From the NCBI RefSeq assembly GCF_964019385.1, contig NC_088646.1, positions 41,723,908 to 41,787,907 of the forward strand: DNA of 64,000 bases, given 5' to 3'. Shown one piece after another: positions 21,606 to 32,235 of the stretch. This DNA is from Sycon ciliatum. Taxonomy: Eukaryota; Porifera; Calcarea; Leucosolenida; Sycettidae. A program made the position numbers and the translations under genes. Every line of letters starts with the position of its first letter. Positions within the stretch are counted from its first letter, which is position 1. Under the pieces are notes generated by a model that was not told where the DNA came from, ran no database searches, and was given only the letters and a program-made list of their open reading frames with translations.

Positions 21606-23049
21606 TATCACGATAAGACATGATTATAAACCATTATAAACACAGAATCAACAAAAACATCTGCGACACGCACCTGGCTACATTTCTCAAATAAATCTGA
21701 TCGAGGGTGGGGAAATCTGATATATCTGAAAGGCAAGACAATTTTATGACAGAGTCATGAAATTCTGCAACAGTAGGTTGCAACATGCACAGAATGACCT
21801 CCATATAAAAAAAGTATCACCACCACCAGACCACGACTCACATGTTTCCCCGCCGAAGAACATTTAGAAAAGCGATCCTGTCAGCTTTTCTATTATTGTG
21901 TTCACATGGCGCTACCTAACGACACCGCTATTCAGACACGTTGTCTACGTAGCTACGTAAGTTTCTACGTAAGATGCTCGGTACCTGGTCCTGGACCAGG
22001 GAGCTACTCCATGGCTCCTACCATCGCGCGGCCGGCTGGCCGCATGCGTGTGCATTGCAGACTTTTTGTTGTTGCCTTTTCGGATGTGCATGCACGAGGA
22101 ACTTCCTTCTTTGGAACTGCTTCTTGCATGGGCTGTTTCGGATATTTCGTCTCCTGGCCTGGCTTACTAGTATTTCGTTTCGGCGCTGCTGAGACCTCCT
22201 TTCGCGGAATATTACTCAATGACAGGTGAGTTGACCAGTTCACTTTGATTCATTTGCTTGTGTTGACTCTTTCATTTACGAAAAGTGTGCTGATTATTTT
22301 TGGGTGGAATGAAATAAATAATGGAAAAGCTGACAGGATCTCCTTTCTAAATTTAGCTTTTCCCCTGCCGAGGCCTCCTTTTACGGAATACTCAATGACA
22401 GGTGATCTCTGAGTTGACCAGTTTCCTTCGATTCATTTGCTTATGCTCACCCTTTCATTTACGGAAACGTGTGCTGATTTTATTCGGATTGAGATCCATT
22501 TTTATCTCTTTGCCCTTGCCTACAGTGTGCGAAGAACGCGAGTTCACCTTCTTGACGGTAAGGCTTATGTTAGATGTGTTGTCGAAATACTCATATTCAT
22601 TGCACATTAGTACGTTACAAGTAAGGCACTGGTCAGTGGCATACTATCGTTGGCAGTTCCCAATCTGGAGGGAAAGGCTCAAGGACTCATTGACCGAGTT
22701 TGCCAAATAAATTCGCATATCAGGGAAAATCTCCATTGTGGAGAGGTTCAGTAACTTGTTTGCTTCATACGAAACAAGCCAATGGGTGCAGTCTCGTCTC
22801 GTGAAAATCTCGTACTTGTATGATTGCATTTGTTTACTCGAGTCTGGGCTGTTTGATTTGTGAGTACCGCCGAGATTGCACCGCCCCAAATAAAGTTTCG
22901 TGCCGCCAAAGCAAGAATTACGATCTGCAATCTGTTTGTAGTACCTGTAGTACCTGCAAGAATGTGCAGTACATATGTCGTACTTTCTCTGTTGCTGTTT
23001 CAGTTGCCGTCATGTTGCTAAAGAAAGGTTCAGTACTACTGAATCAGTA

Positions 23050-23316
23050 GAGAGGTTCTGCAAAACGAAATTTCGAACGAAGTTTCGCGACAGTCCTTGC
23101 GAAAGTGTGTACGAATTTTTGCACGAGCTTTGCGTTCTGCACATTTTCGTAGTTTGCGCGGGCCAAGTGCACGTACGCCATGACCCGATCTCACGAAATT
23201 TCCTATGACGGTTCATTTCGTGTTCCCTGCAAGTTTCGCTTCCAAAGTTGCGAAAGTTCGTGCGAAGTTTCGCACTTCATGATGTTTGTAGGCATTTTCG
23301 TTTTGCAGAACCTCTC
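23050..23316. mobile_element. TA-flanked MITE, TIR GAGAGGTTCTGCAAAACGAA (unit B)
   Basis: Ends GAGAGGTTCTGCAAAACGAA and its complement, TA at 23048-23049 and 23317-23318. Same insertion point as the element in unit A, so it predates the A-B duplication or moved by conversion. Confidence 0.8.
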
Positions 23317-24287
23317 TAGACTCTAGTGACTCTTTTGTTTCATACGAGACGAGTCAATGAGTCGGTGAGGCTTAGAATCTTTCGCTGTAGAAGAAATCTA
23401 TTCGTATGTCTATTGGAGAAATAATTGTATTCACTCGTTATAAAATAGGTTAAGACAAACTCACAGAATAAATACCATCGGTCCCTTGGTGTTCGTCCTC
23501 AAGAGGTTCGACTGGATATCATTCATACTCAACAAAAGATGTGTAAGATTTTATTATCATGGAGTGCCTTGTTTATCTCTCAGTATCAGTACCTCCAACC
23601 ATAGCCTTGACCCTTTTATCCTCAGGATCAGTGTAGCTGTTGGAACGAGGTGTCGGACTCGGCAATGTATTTGTTTACATTTTAATACATGTTTATTGTG
23701 CCTCCTTTGCTGTGTTGTTTTAGAAAATCGCGGACTAACAGTTTGAAGTCATTGAACTACTTCCAAAAGTTGTATTGACATCAACAGGATTACGATTTCA
23801 GTGCAATATGATGGTGGATGACCTTATCACGATAACCCATGATTATAAACCATTATAAACACAGAATCAACAAAAACATCTGCGACACGCACCTGGCGCA
23901 TGGCTTCATTTCTCAAATAAATCTGATCGAGGGTGGGGAAATCCGAAAGGCAAGACAAATTTATGACAGAGTCATGAAATTCTGCAACAGCAACATGCAC
24001 AGAATGAACCCCGTATAAAAAAGTATAACCACCACTACTCACATGTTCCCCTGCAGAAGAACATGCATTATCATGCTAGTGCGGCATTTTCTGCAAGAAA
24101 AGGCTTGCACATCAATGCGTATAATACGGTATTGATATGATCAAGATTACATACATGTAAACCTCTTGATATGATGTGAAGGCCATCATTTCCATAATTA
24201 TTGATATAGGCAAGAGTACATAACCCCGGGGTTATGTACTCTTGATTTAGGGCATTCCATTGATTGGTGACAGAAAAAACAAAAGAA

Positions 24288-24807
24288 ATTATAGCAATAA
24301 AAACTGCTTTATGGCAGTTTTCTAAAAAAAGTTATTGTGTTCTAGTCCATGGACCCCGTCTAAAAAGTAAGAAATGACCGAAATGTGATAGCTGAAAATT
24401 AAAATTTCACACAAAACCTCACAATAATCACACACAGAATTAAAAGCTACATGTAGAAGACCTTTTCCCCTCGTGATCCTCTTTCCTATGCATGCATGTT
24501 GTTGTTGTTGTATACTTTATTTATAGTGGAAATCAAAACAGGCAAAATGCCTAATAACATTGGACCCACTGTGAATAACATGTTAAAGGATATTGTGGAG
24601 AAAAAAATGTTGCTAATTGTTGGTGCAGTACAAGTTAAAGTTGAAAGCAGCATTTCAAGTGTTGTGATTATTGTGAGGTTTTGGGTGAAATTTTAATTTT
24701 CAGCTATCACATTTCGGTCATTTCTTACTTTTTAGACGGGGTCCATGGACTAGAACACAATAACTTTTTTTAGAAAACTGCCATAAAGCAGTTTTTATTG
24801 CTATAAT
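24288..24807. repeat. Foldback element in unit B, 145-bp arms
   Basis: Arms 24288-24432 and 24663-24807 are near-perfect inverted copies starting ATTATAGCAATAAAAACTGC. The 230-bp centre holds a GTT-microsatellite and TACTTTATTTATAG that looks like a short LINE tail. It is at the same place as the foldback in unit C. Confidence 0.9.
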
Positions 24808-24897
24808 GCATTATGCTAGTGCCATTTTCTGCAAGAAAAGGCTTGCACATTATGCGTATAACACGGTATTGATGTGAAGGCCATCATTTACATATTT

Positions 24898-25040
24898 TAG
24901 AAAAGCGTCCTGTCAGCTTTTCTATTATTGTGTTCACATGGCGCTACCTAACGACACCGCTATTCAGACACGTTGTCTACGTAGCTACGTAAATTTCTAC
25001 GTAAGATGCTCGGTACCTGGTCCTAGACCAGGGAGCTACT
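24898..25040. repeat. Array unit C, left part
   Basis: Repeats the first 140 bases of unit B (TAGAAAAGCGTCCTGTCAGC onward) and stops at the target duplication of the RLE retrotransposon. It resumes at 29060. Confidence 0.9.
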
Positions 25041-25302
25041 TTTTTTTTTTTTTTTTTTTAGATCTGAAATGTAGTCTTTGGCACCTATGATCAGGGGATG
25101 GCCCACGCCTGGTAAAAAAAACGAAAACAAAAAAAAAACAATGAGAAGTTGCGTACAAATCGTGTACAAACTAAACAGACTATGGATTCGAACATAACAG
25201 ATTGGAAAACCGGAATCCGAGAAAACGATAACATGCAAAATCATGAAAAAGTGGGGGGGGGGGGTACTGAAGCAGAACAGTAGCCAAACACACCACGGAT
25301 AG

Positions 25303-26365
25303 TTACCGAAAGCACTCTGCAGCAGCAAGGACCACAGAAGCATCAGAGTCAATGACTCTCTGGCGGGCATCTTGAGACCGTGGCCTGCGGTGACCACGGA
25401 GGCTGGCATTGGAGGCACGAACAAGAGAAAAGGAAACCCTTGACCTAATAAAGGCAAGAAGTGAGGAGAAGGGCTCCTTTCTCTTGTCGGCGAGCATAGA
25501 GGCGACACGCTTGAAAAAAGCGGAGGCGGACTTGCCGTAGCCGCCGGAAGCGCTGAACACAATGGGAGAAAAAGACGCGTGTTCAACTTCCCGGACGCGT
25601 TCTTCGTACGCGCGCCTTTTCTCAGCCTCATGCTTCCGGTAGGTGGCTGTGATGGACTGTTGGCGGTTGGAGCGGGCGTGCGGGTTGAATACCCGGATGT
25701 CCAGTAGTGCCCGTTCGAAACGTCCACCCCAGACACCCGATGCGGCCACATCCAGGCGGGCACCGTCCTCGGAGATGGCGGAGCGGTGACGGAAGGTCTC
25801 ACCGGTTAGCGGCTGGAGATGTGGCTCGACCTGGACATCATGGGCCACTTCACGCAGGAGAGATGCGGTGAGATCCCGAAGGTCATTATGCCGCATGGCG
25901 GGGTAGCCACCAGTTGGGCAAGACAGCGCGTGTTCCGGTGAAAACGCTTTGCCGCACACACATTCTGTTGGCAGGCCTGGAGGGGTCCAACCATACCGTA
26001 GGCAGAGAGTGTCCCAGAACGCCTGCTTGTGTAGGTTGAAACCATACTGACGAAGGGGCCGACAGGTCAACCAGCTGGAGGCGCCCTTTTCAGCAGCAAG
26101 ATTCAGGGTGCGCTCTGTGGTGCTGGTGGAGGTGGCAATGACCGAGGCAACCGCTTCCTTCGCCAGGCGCCGGGACTGGGAAACAATCTCTGCCTTCGCT
26201 GTGATGGTGGCAGCTGGGACGCCTTCTGCTGACTGATCTTGCTGGAGGATCTTCTGCACGAGAGACTTGGTAATATGCATAGAGTCCTGGAACTGGGAGG
26301 CAAGGGAGGATGGGTTGACGATCCCCAGCCCTCCGTCCCTGCACGGTAGGGCCAGCCAGCATGGC
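25303..26365 (-). pseudogene. RLE-LINE ORF, zinc knuckle and endonuclease part
   Basis: Continues the upstream ORF in a different frame from DGGLGIVNPSSLASQF. A CCHC-type knuckle CVCGKAFSPEHALSC is followed by RHNDLRD, as in R2/NeSL-group proteins. The PD-(D/E)XK-like core is visible as ARLDVAASG and, 20 residues on, LLDIRVFNP, with basic residues after (YRKHEAEKRR). This domain nicks target DNA to prime reverse transcription in R2-group LINEs. Domain assignment is by motif spacing. A one-base change near 26350-26380 separates it from the RT frame; programmed shifting is possible but the simplest reading is mutation or assembly error. Confidence 0.85.
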
Positions 26366-28924
26366 ACGCTCGATGTCTCCTGGCGGGACGCGGTTGATGA
26401 TGGCAGGGATGAATTTGGTACGGATTCTTTCCTCCAAGGGTGCGAGCAGGTCGGCCGTATTTGGCACTGTCCGGGCGACAAAGGACCACTGATGGCGAAC
26501 TCCCTGGCCGAAGGCAGCAAATGCCGCTTGTGGTTGGGTGCGGGCGAACTCAGCCAGAACATCCACTTCGCGACACCACTCATCCACCTTGCCTGACACA
26601 TATGCCGAACAGAATGTTGGTGATCCGAGGACGGCACCTAGGTGGCGACACCCATCCGACCGGATGTCTATGCTGGAGTCCTGGAAGATTTCCCTGGCTC
26701 GATCTAAGCACTCGGGCTTCACCAAAAGTATCGACTTTTTGGCGTTGATGTAGTATCCATAGGATGGACCTTCTTCTTCCAGGATGGACCACCACTTATG
26801 AAGCCTGGTGAGAGTGCTTGCTGCTGTGGAATCATCTGCGAACCACGCTTGTACGGCTTTGCTAGAGGCAGCACGACGGATGAGAGGCACGGTGCCCAAC
26901 GCATACATTGCCATTGCGAGCGGATCGCCTTGTGTAGTTCCTTCACAGGAGAGAATGGTCTCGCCACCGACGAACAGCCGGGATGGGGACCGGTACGTAT
27001 TGACGATGGTGGTGGAGAATTCTGGGCACAGATGCTGGATGTTGCGAATGCATACGTTGCGGTTGATACGATTGAACGCATTTGATGCATCGGCTAGGAG
27101 CACGGCCTCAGTGTCGTCTTGCGCGAATGCGGATCGCATAGCGGGGATGGCTGCTTCGATGCCGCTCTGTTGACCTGCACACAGTTGGAGGCACCCTGTG
27201 GCTTGCTGAATTGCTGGGCCTACTACCATCAATATGGCCTTGCCGATAACACGTCGGACGACCTCACCAATTCCGATGGGCCGAACTCCGGGTTGCTTGT
27301 CTAATGGGATCAGCCTGCAGGCGGTATAGGCCTCAAGGGAGGAAGGGTCGATGGCAGTGGGCGCTATGCGACGGGCACACAGGGCGAGCGCATCGCAGAG
27401 AGCATCAGAGGCACTATGGAAGGACGAACAGATTCTTCGCCAGCCATTGGCGTCCATGCCTGAGGGTCCGGCCGCACCGTTGGTATTGAGGACTGATTTC
27501 ATGATGGCCTCTCTCGTGATGGCTGAGAACATGATGGCATGTGGTTGTTCGGGAGGTATTCCCGGTATAAGCACTGCCTCATGGAGTGGCTCACCCGGAG
27601 GGTGCTTGGAGATGAGGACCTCTCGGACTGATTGACCGTCAATGATGTCGTTCAGGGAGTGCGAGCCCGTGGATGATTCTTGGGAGAGCATTCGAACCGC
27701 TGCTCCGGTCTTCCCTGCAGTGATCAGTGATGCGAAGTTGCGTGCGTCATTTCCCTGACTAGCTGGGGTGGGACGGGTGGAGGATTTACCGGCGTCGAGT
27801 TGCTCCTGAATTGTTCGGGCTTCCCGTATTAGCTCGTCCACGTTTCCGGCATTCCACAGTGGCAATCGGCGGTTGAGACAGTCCAGGTGTTCTTGCCGGC
27901 TGTTGGCTCCGTATGGCTTCTGCAAGATTAGTTGTGTGGCTGTCATGGCTCCCTTGATGGCATAGCCTTCACCTGCACCCTCTTGCCCGAAGCGCCTGAA
28001 AAGTTGGGCTAACAGTGACACAAACTGCGCCCCGACGGCTCCGGAGGGCACGAGAAACAGGTTTGGGCGGAAATGCACTACCTCTTCATATGCGGCGGAG
28101 AGTACTTGCTGGGTGTCCGCTACGGAAAGGTTCCCCAATTTCAGGTCACAGTTTGCTGGTGTGTACTGTGGGAGTTCATGGGCCCTAGTGTTAGTGTCTG
28201 GAGTGGCTCCACTGGTGTTGTTTGAGTGCCCTACATCGCTCTCATCCAGGGTGGCTAGCAACTCGGCATCCAGGGTTTGACTGGACATTACAGTGGGGTA
28301 AGCAGCCTGTGTGCTGTGTGTGGCCTCAGTCACCTCAGTGAGTAAGCGTTGGGCACGAGCTGCATTGCTCAGGAGACATGTAGGCTGCGCAGCTGCTGGG
28401 GAACACTGGGTGTGTTGTGTGTTGCATGATTGGATCTCTGTACTCTGGGGCGTTGGTGATGGACGCTCGGGGATTGAATCGGTCTGGCTGTCCTCATTTG
28501 CTGACCCGTGCAGATGACGATCGAGCAGGTCCCATGCATGTTGTTGGGTGTTCGAAACTACGGTGGATGTACGGCTCGTAGCTTGGTCTTCCGAACGATC
28601 AAGCAGGTCCCATGCATGTTGCTGGGAGTTCGAAACTACGGTACTCGTACTACGACTCGTTCCTGCATCTGCTGTCTGGTGGGCAGTCGCGGGGACAGGC
28701 CCAGGTGATCTGGGAACGTGACGTGCCGTTTGAACTCCTACGAGTACGGGGCTGCGAAAGGCGGGCGGTGGCGACGCGGGAGACGCGGCTGGAGAAGGAT
28801 TGTTTCGGCAGCGGTTTTTCTGAGCAGGGCAGCAATTCCGGCATTTACGTCCACTCTTCACACAGACACAGCCAACACAGGAGCCATTGCCATTGCACCG
28901 GCAACACTGAGGGCCTCCCTGCAT
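26090..28924 (-). pseudogene. RLE-LINE ORF, CXC and reverse transcriptase part
   Basis: Starts at ATG 28924 (MQGGPQCC), the first ATG inside the element. Residues 7-37 form a cysteine array of CXC (tesmin/TSO1-like) type: CCRCNGNGSCVGCVCVKSGR, then C..CC. A low-complexity region with two copies of a QQHAWDLLDR segment follows. A conserved pre-RT domain contains LFLVPSGAVGAQFV and LILQKPYGANSR. RT motifs: A LLADASNAFNRINR (about residue 608), B CEGTTQGDPLAMAMYAL (about 662), C WFADD (about 697), then the LHKWWSILEEEGPSYGY block. Meaningful residues end near 26360, where the frame changes; the remaining 85 codons to 26090 are out of frame. Confidence 0.9.
28515..28650 (-). repeat. In-frame direct repeat in RLE-LINE ORF
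   Basis: Two copies of a segment containing CAGGTCCCATGCATGTTG and GTTCGAAACTACGGT lie about 78 bases apart. They encode the duplicated HAWDLLDR segment in the linker between CXC and RT. Confidence 0.85.
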
Positions 28925-29059
28925 GGCGTGTGCTGTCCAAGCTGATGCTTGAGGTGCGCAGCACGAGAATCTGGCCCAGAACTCAGTACAAATCCGACAG
29001 CTCCACAATCCGAGACCGTTCAACCTTGCCGAAATCACCGAAAAAAACCAGGGAGCTAC

Positions 29060-31005
29060 TCCATGGCTCTTACCATCGCGCGGCCGGTCGCATGCGTTTG
29101 CATTGCAGACTTTTTGTTGTTGCCTTTTCGGTTGTGCATGCACGACGAACTTACTTCTTTGGAACTGCTTCTTGCATGAGCTGTTTCGGATATTTCGTCT
29201 CCTGGCCTGGCTTGTTTCGTTTCGGCGCTGCAGAGACCTGCTTTCGCGGAATATTACTCAATGACAGGTGAGTTGACCAGTTCCCTTTGATTCATTTCCT
29301 TGTGTTGACTCTTTCATTTACGAAAAGTGTGCTGATTTTGGGCGGAATGCAACAAATAATGGAAAAGCTGACAGGATCTCCTTTCTCCGACAATTTAGCT
29401 TTTCCGCTGCCGAGGCCTCCTTTTACGGAATACTCGATGACAGCATTGACAGGTGATCTCTGAGTTGACCAGTTTCCTTCGATTCATTTGCTTATGCTCA
29501 TCCTTTCATTTACGGAAACGTGTGCTGATTTTATTCGGATTTAGATCCATTTTTATCTCATTGCCCTTGCCTACAGTGTGCGAAGAACGCGAGTTCACCT
29601 TCTTGACGGTAAGGCTTTAATATGTTGCTGCTGAGGCTTAGATGTGTTGTCGAAATACTCATGTTCATTGTACATTGGTAATTTACAAGTAAGGCACTGG
29701 TCAGTGGCATACTATCGTTGGCAGTTCCCAATCTGGAGGGAAAGGTTCAAGGACTCATTGACCGAGTATGCAAAATAAATTCGCATATCAGGGAAAATCT
29801 CCATTCTGGAGAGGTTCAGTGACTTGTTTGCTTCATACGAAACAAGCCAATGGGTGCAGTCTCGTCTCGTGAAAATCTCGTACTTGTACATGTATGATTG
29901 GATTTATTTACTCGAGTCTGCGCTGTTTGATTTGTGAGTACGGCCGAGATTGCACTGCCCCAAATAAAGTCGTGCCGCCAAAGCAAAAATTATGATCTGC
30001 AATCTGTTTGTAATACCTGCAAGAATGTGCTGTACATGTATCGTACTTTCTCTGTTGCTGTTTCAGTTGCCATCATGTTGCTAAAGAAAGGTTCAGTGAC
30101 TCATTTGTTTCATACGAGACGAGTCGGTGTGGCTTAGAATCTTTCGCTGTAGAAAAATCTATTCGTATGTCTATTGGAGAAATGTATTCACTGGTTATAA
30201 AATAGGTTAAGACAAACTTTCAGAATAAATACCATCGGTCGCTTGGTGTTCGTCCTACTCACGGCAAAAGATGTTTAACATTTTATTGTTATGGAGTGCC
30301 TTGTTTATCTCTCAGTACCTCCAGGGTACCCTGTAAGAAGGCCTTAGGCCTGCGGGGATTGCCCTATCAAAAATTTGACAATTTGATAATAATGACCTCC
30401 GACCTCCAATGGCCTTGCCCCTTTTATCCCCAGGATCAGTGCAGTTATTGGAACGAGGTGCCGGACTCAACAATGTATTTGTTTACATTTTAATAAATGT
30501 TTATTGTTCCTCCTTTGCTGTGTTGTTTTAGAAAATCGTGGACTAACAGTTTGAAGTCATTGAACTACTTCCAAAAGTTGTATCGACATCAACAGGATTA
30601 CGATTTCAGTGCAATATGATGCAGGATGACCTTATCACGATAACCCATGATTATAAACAATTATAAACACAGAATCAACAAAAACATCAGCGACACGCAC
30701 CTGGCTACATTTCTCAAGTAAATCTGATCGAGGGTGGGGAACTCTGAAATATCTGAAAGGCAAGACAATTTTATGACAGTCATAAAATTCTGCAACAGCA
30801 ACATGCACAGAATGACCTGCGTATAACAAAAGTATCACCACCACTAACCACATGTTTCCCCGCAGAAGAGCATGCATTATGCTAGTGCCATTTTCTGCAA
30901 GAAAAGGCTTGCACATCAATGCGTATAATACGGTATTGATATGATGTGAAGGCCATCATTTGCATAAGGGCATTCCATTGATTGGTGACAGAAAAAACAA
31001 AAGAA
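29060..31005. repeat. Array unit C, right part
   Basis: Resumes unit C after the RLE element and matches unit B through GGTGACAGAAAAAACAAAAG, where the foldback begins. It lacks the TA-flanked MITE of A and B and the insertions of A, so it supplies empty sites. A unique 80-bp stretch at about 30325-30400 is absent from B. Confidence 0.85.
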
Positions 31006-31540
31006 ATTATAGCAATAAAAACTGCTTTATGGCAGCTTTCTAAAAAAGGTTATTGTTTTCTAGTCCTGGGTCCGGCCTAGGCTAAAGAAAATTTATAAAA
31101 TTGCTTCCAAACTGCCTTGGACTCCGTCTAAAAAGTAAGAAATTAACGAAATGTGATTGCCGAAAATTAAAATTTCACACAAAACCTCACAATAATCACA
31201 ACACTTGACAATCAAATACTGCTTTCAACACTTGTTTAGACTGACACTGTACTTGTACTTGTACTGCACCAACATGCATGCATGGGAAAGAGGATCACGA
31301 AGGGAAAAGGTCTTCTACTGTCAAGTTCTAGCTTTTCATCCTGTGTGTGATTATTGTGAGGTTTTGTGTGAAATTTTAATTTTCGGCAATCACATTTCGT
31401 TAATTTCTTACTTTTTAGACGGAGTCCAAGGCAGTTTTGAAGCAATTTTATAAATTTTCTTTAGCCTAGGCCGGACCCAGGACTTGAACACAATAACCTT
31501 TTTTAGAAAGCTGCCATAAAGCAGTTTTTATTGCTATAAT
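31006..31540. repeat. Foldback element in unit C, 195-bp arms
   Basis: Arms 31006-31201 and 31346-31540 are near-perfect inverted copies. Compared with unit B both arms carry the same extra ~50 bp (GGGTCCGGCCTAGGCTAAAG). The centre matches that of unit B but in opposite orientation (ATGCATGGGAAAGAGGATCA against its complement). Confidence 0.9.
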
Positions 31541-31969
31541 GGAGTGTGGGGAGGGCGGTTCGAACGCACCTTCTTCGACGTCCGGGTGTTCAACCCTTTT
31601 GCGTCTTCGAACCAGTCCTCCTCCATTTCTGCCACCTACGTTCGCCATGAGAAAGCGAAGAAGAGATCGTATGAAGAGAGGCTGCGGGAGATCGAGCATG
31701 CTTCATTTGTCCCGTTGGTCTTCTCGACAACCGGTGGCATGGGCAAGCAATCTGCCTCGCTTTACAAGCGAATTGCATCTCTCATTGCTGAGAAAAGCGG
31801 CGAACCGTATTCGGTTGTTATGTCATTCATCCGCTGCCGCCTTAGCTTTACGTTGCTCAGAGCGAGTGTCATGTGCCTGCGTGGTAGCCGCTCTGTTTTC
31901 GCTGTACATGCACCTGTCTCTTCTTCTGCCTCCCTAGTTGCTGCCGAAGCTGGCACTTCCCGTCATTAA
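31541..31969 (+). pseudogene. RLE-LINE endonuclease fragment
   Basis: Plus-strand frame starting inside SVWGGRFERTFFDVRVFNP, then a region ending EAGTSRH with stop TAA at 31967-31969. It is the C-terminal third of the RLE family (compare GVWGGRFERALLDIRVFNP in the 4 kb element). Followed by about 60 bases of 3' sequence and an AAATAAATAAATAA tail. 5'-truncated insertion immediately after the foldback; the frame within the fragment is intact. Confidence 0.88.
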
Positions 31970-32033
31970 TTTTATAGTCTTTAGTTCTCGAAAACACCGC
32001 CATTCCGGCAACAGGCTCTCAGCTGCACCAAAT

Positions 32034-32234
32034 AAATAAATAACTTTGCCAATATTTCGCCCATTGGGCATCATCAGGGCATTGAGGAAGGGGAGGCCAA
32101 ATTACGAAATATAAAGACGAATAATGCAGGCAGATGAATGTTCTAGAACTAACACATCATGGTGACACAATTGGCAAGGCCAGCAAACTAAACAAACATC
32201 ACTTGTAAGGTGACCTAAACAAAACGAAAGATGA
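32034..32234 (-). repeat. Left pseudo-LTR (inverted)
   Basis: Reverse complement of the right pseudo-LTR. Contains the hammerhead-like core at 32055-32077 and ends with GGTGACCTAAACAAAACGAA before the coding remnant. Confidence 0.85.
32055..32077 (-). ncRNA. Hammerhead-ribozyme-like core in pseudo-LTR (left)
   Basis: Inverted copy of the motif at 35405-35427; plus strand reads TTTC, GCCC-ATT-GGGC, TCATCAG. Same caveats about missing stems. Confidence 0.4.
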
Positions 32235-32235
32235 T

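Larger units (their letters stand above)
17690..21864. repeat. Array unit A (5'-truncated, heavily interrupted)
   Basis: First member of a head-to-tail array. It matches units B and C from about the GACCGAGTTTGCAAAATAAA segment onward and ends where unit B begins. Its start is missing, next to the BEL element. Four later insertions split it: 17976-18425, 18505-18770, 18862-20951 and 21362-21605. B and C provide empty versions for most of these sites. Confidence 0.85.
21865..24897. repeat. Array unit B (most complete unit)
   Basis: Starts TAGAAAAGCGATCCTGTCAG and runs to the start of unit C. It carries the TA-flanked MITE (23050-23316) and the foldback (24288-24807), after which part of the preceding sequence (TGCTAGTGCCATTTTCTGCA) is repeated. 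Frames of up to 107 codons occur but none is conserved as protein between units. On the minus strand the unit ends in a hairpin (GAAAAGC...GCTTTTC) followed by CTAAA, reminiscent of a Helitron 3' end. Confidence 0.8.
25041..29045 (-). mobile_element. Full-length RLE-type LINE with CXC motif, 4.0 kb
   Basis: Flanked by ACCAGGGAGCTACT at 25027-25040 and 29046-29059, and by the two halves of unit C, so the ends are exact. The 3' end (left) has a run of about 19 T, which is a poly(A) tail on the minus strand. One long ORF and its continuation in a second frame encode CXC, RT, zinc knuckle and a restriction-like endonuclease. The sequence suggests a recent insertion disabled by a single frame change. 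Three more family members in this window: 5798-5931, 31541-31969, 58041-59399. Confidence 0.92.

Noticed and set aside
21906..22229. 107-codon plus frame in unit B
   Set aside because: The matching region in unit C has indels that change the frame, so it is not conserved as protein.
25023..25802. 259-codon minus frame rich in Ser/Pro and Phe
   Set aside because: It overlaps the endonuclease part of the RLE-LINE in another frame and extends into the poly(T) tail and target site; a shadow.
28708..28924. CXC cysteine array as a separate host gene
   Set aside because: It is in frame with the downstream RT domain and lies within the TSD-bounded element.
31541..31969. A 142-codon intact gene
   Set aside because: The sequence aligns with the C-terminal part of the RLE-LINE and has no start of its own; it is a 5'-truncated insertion.
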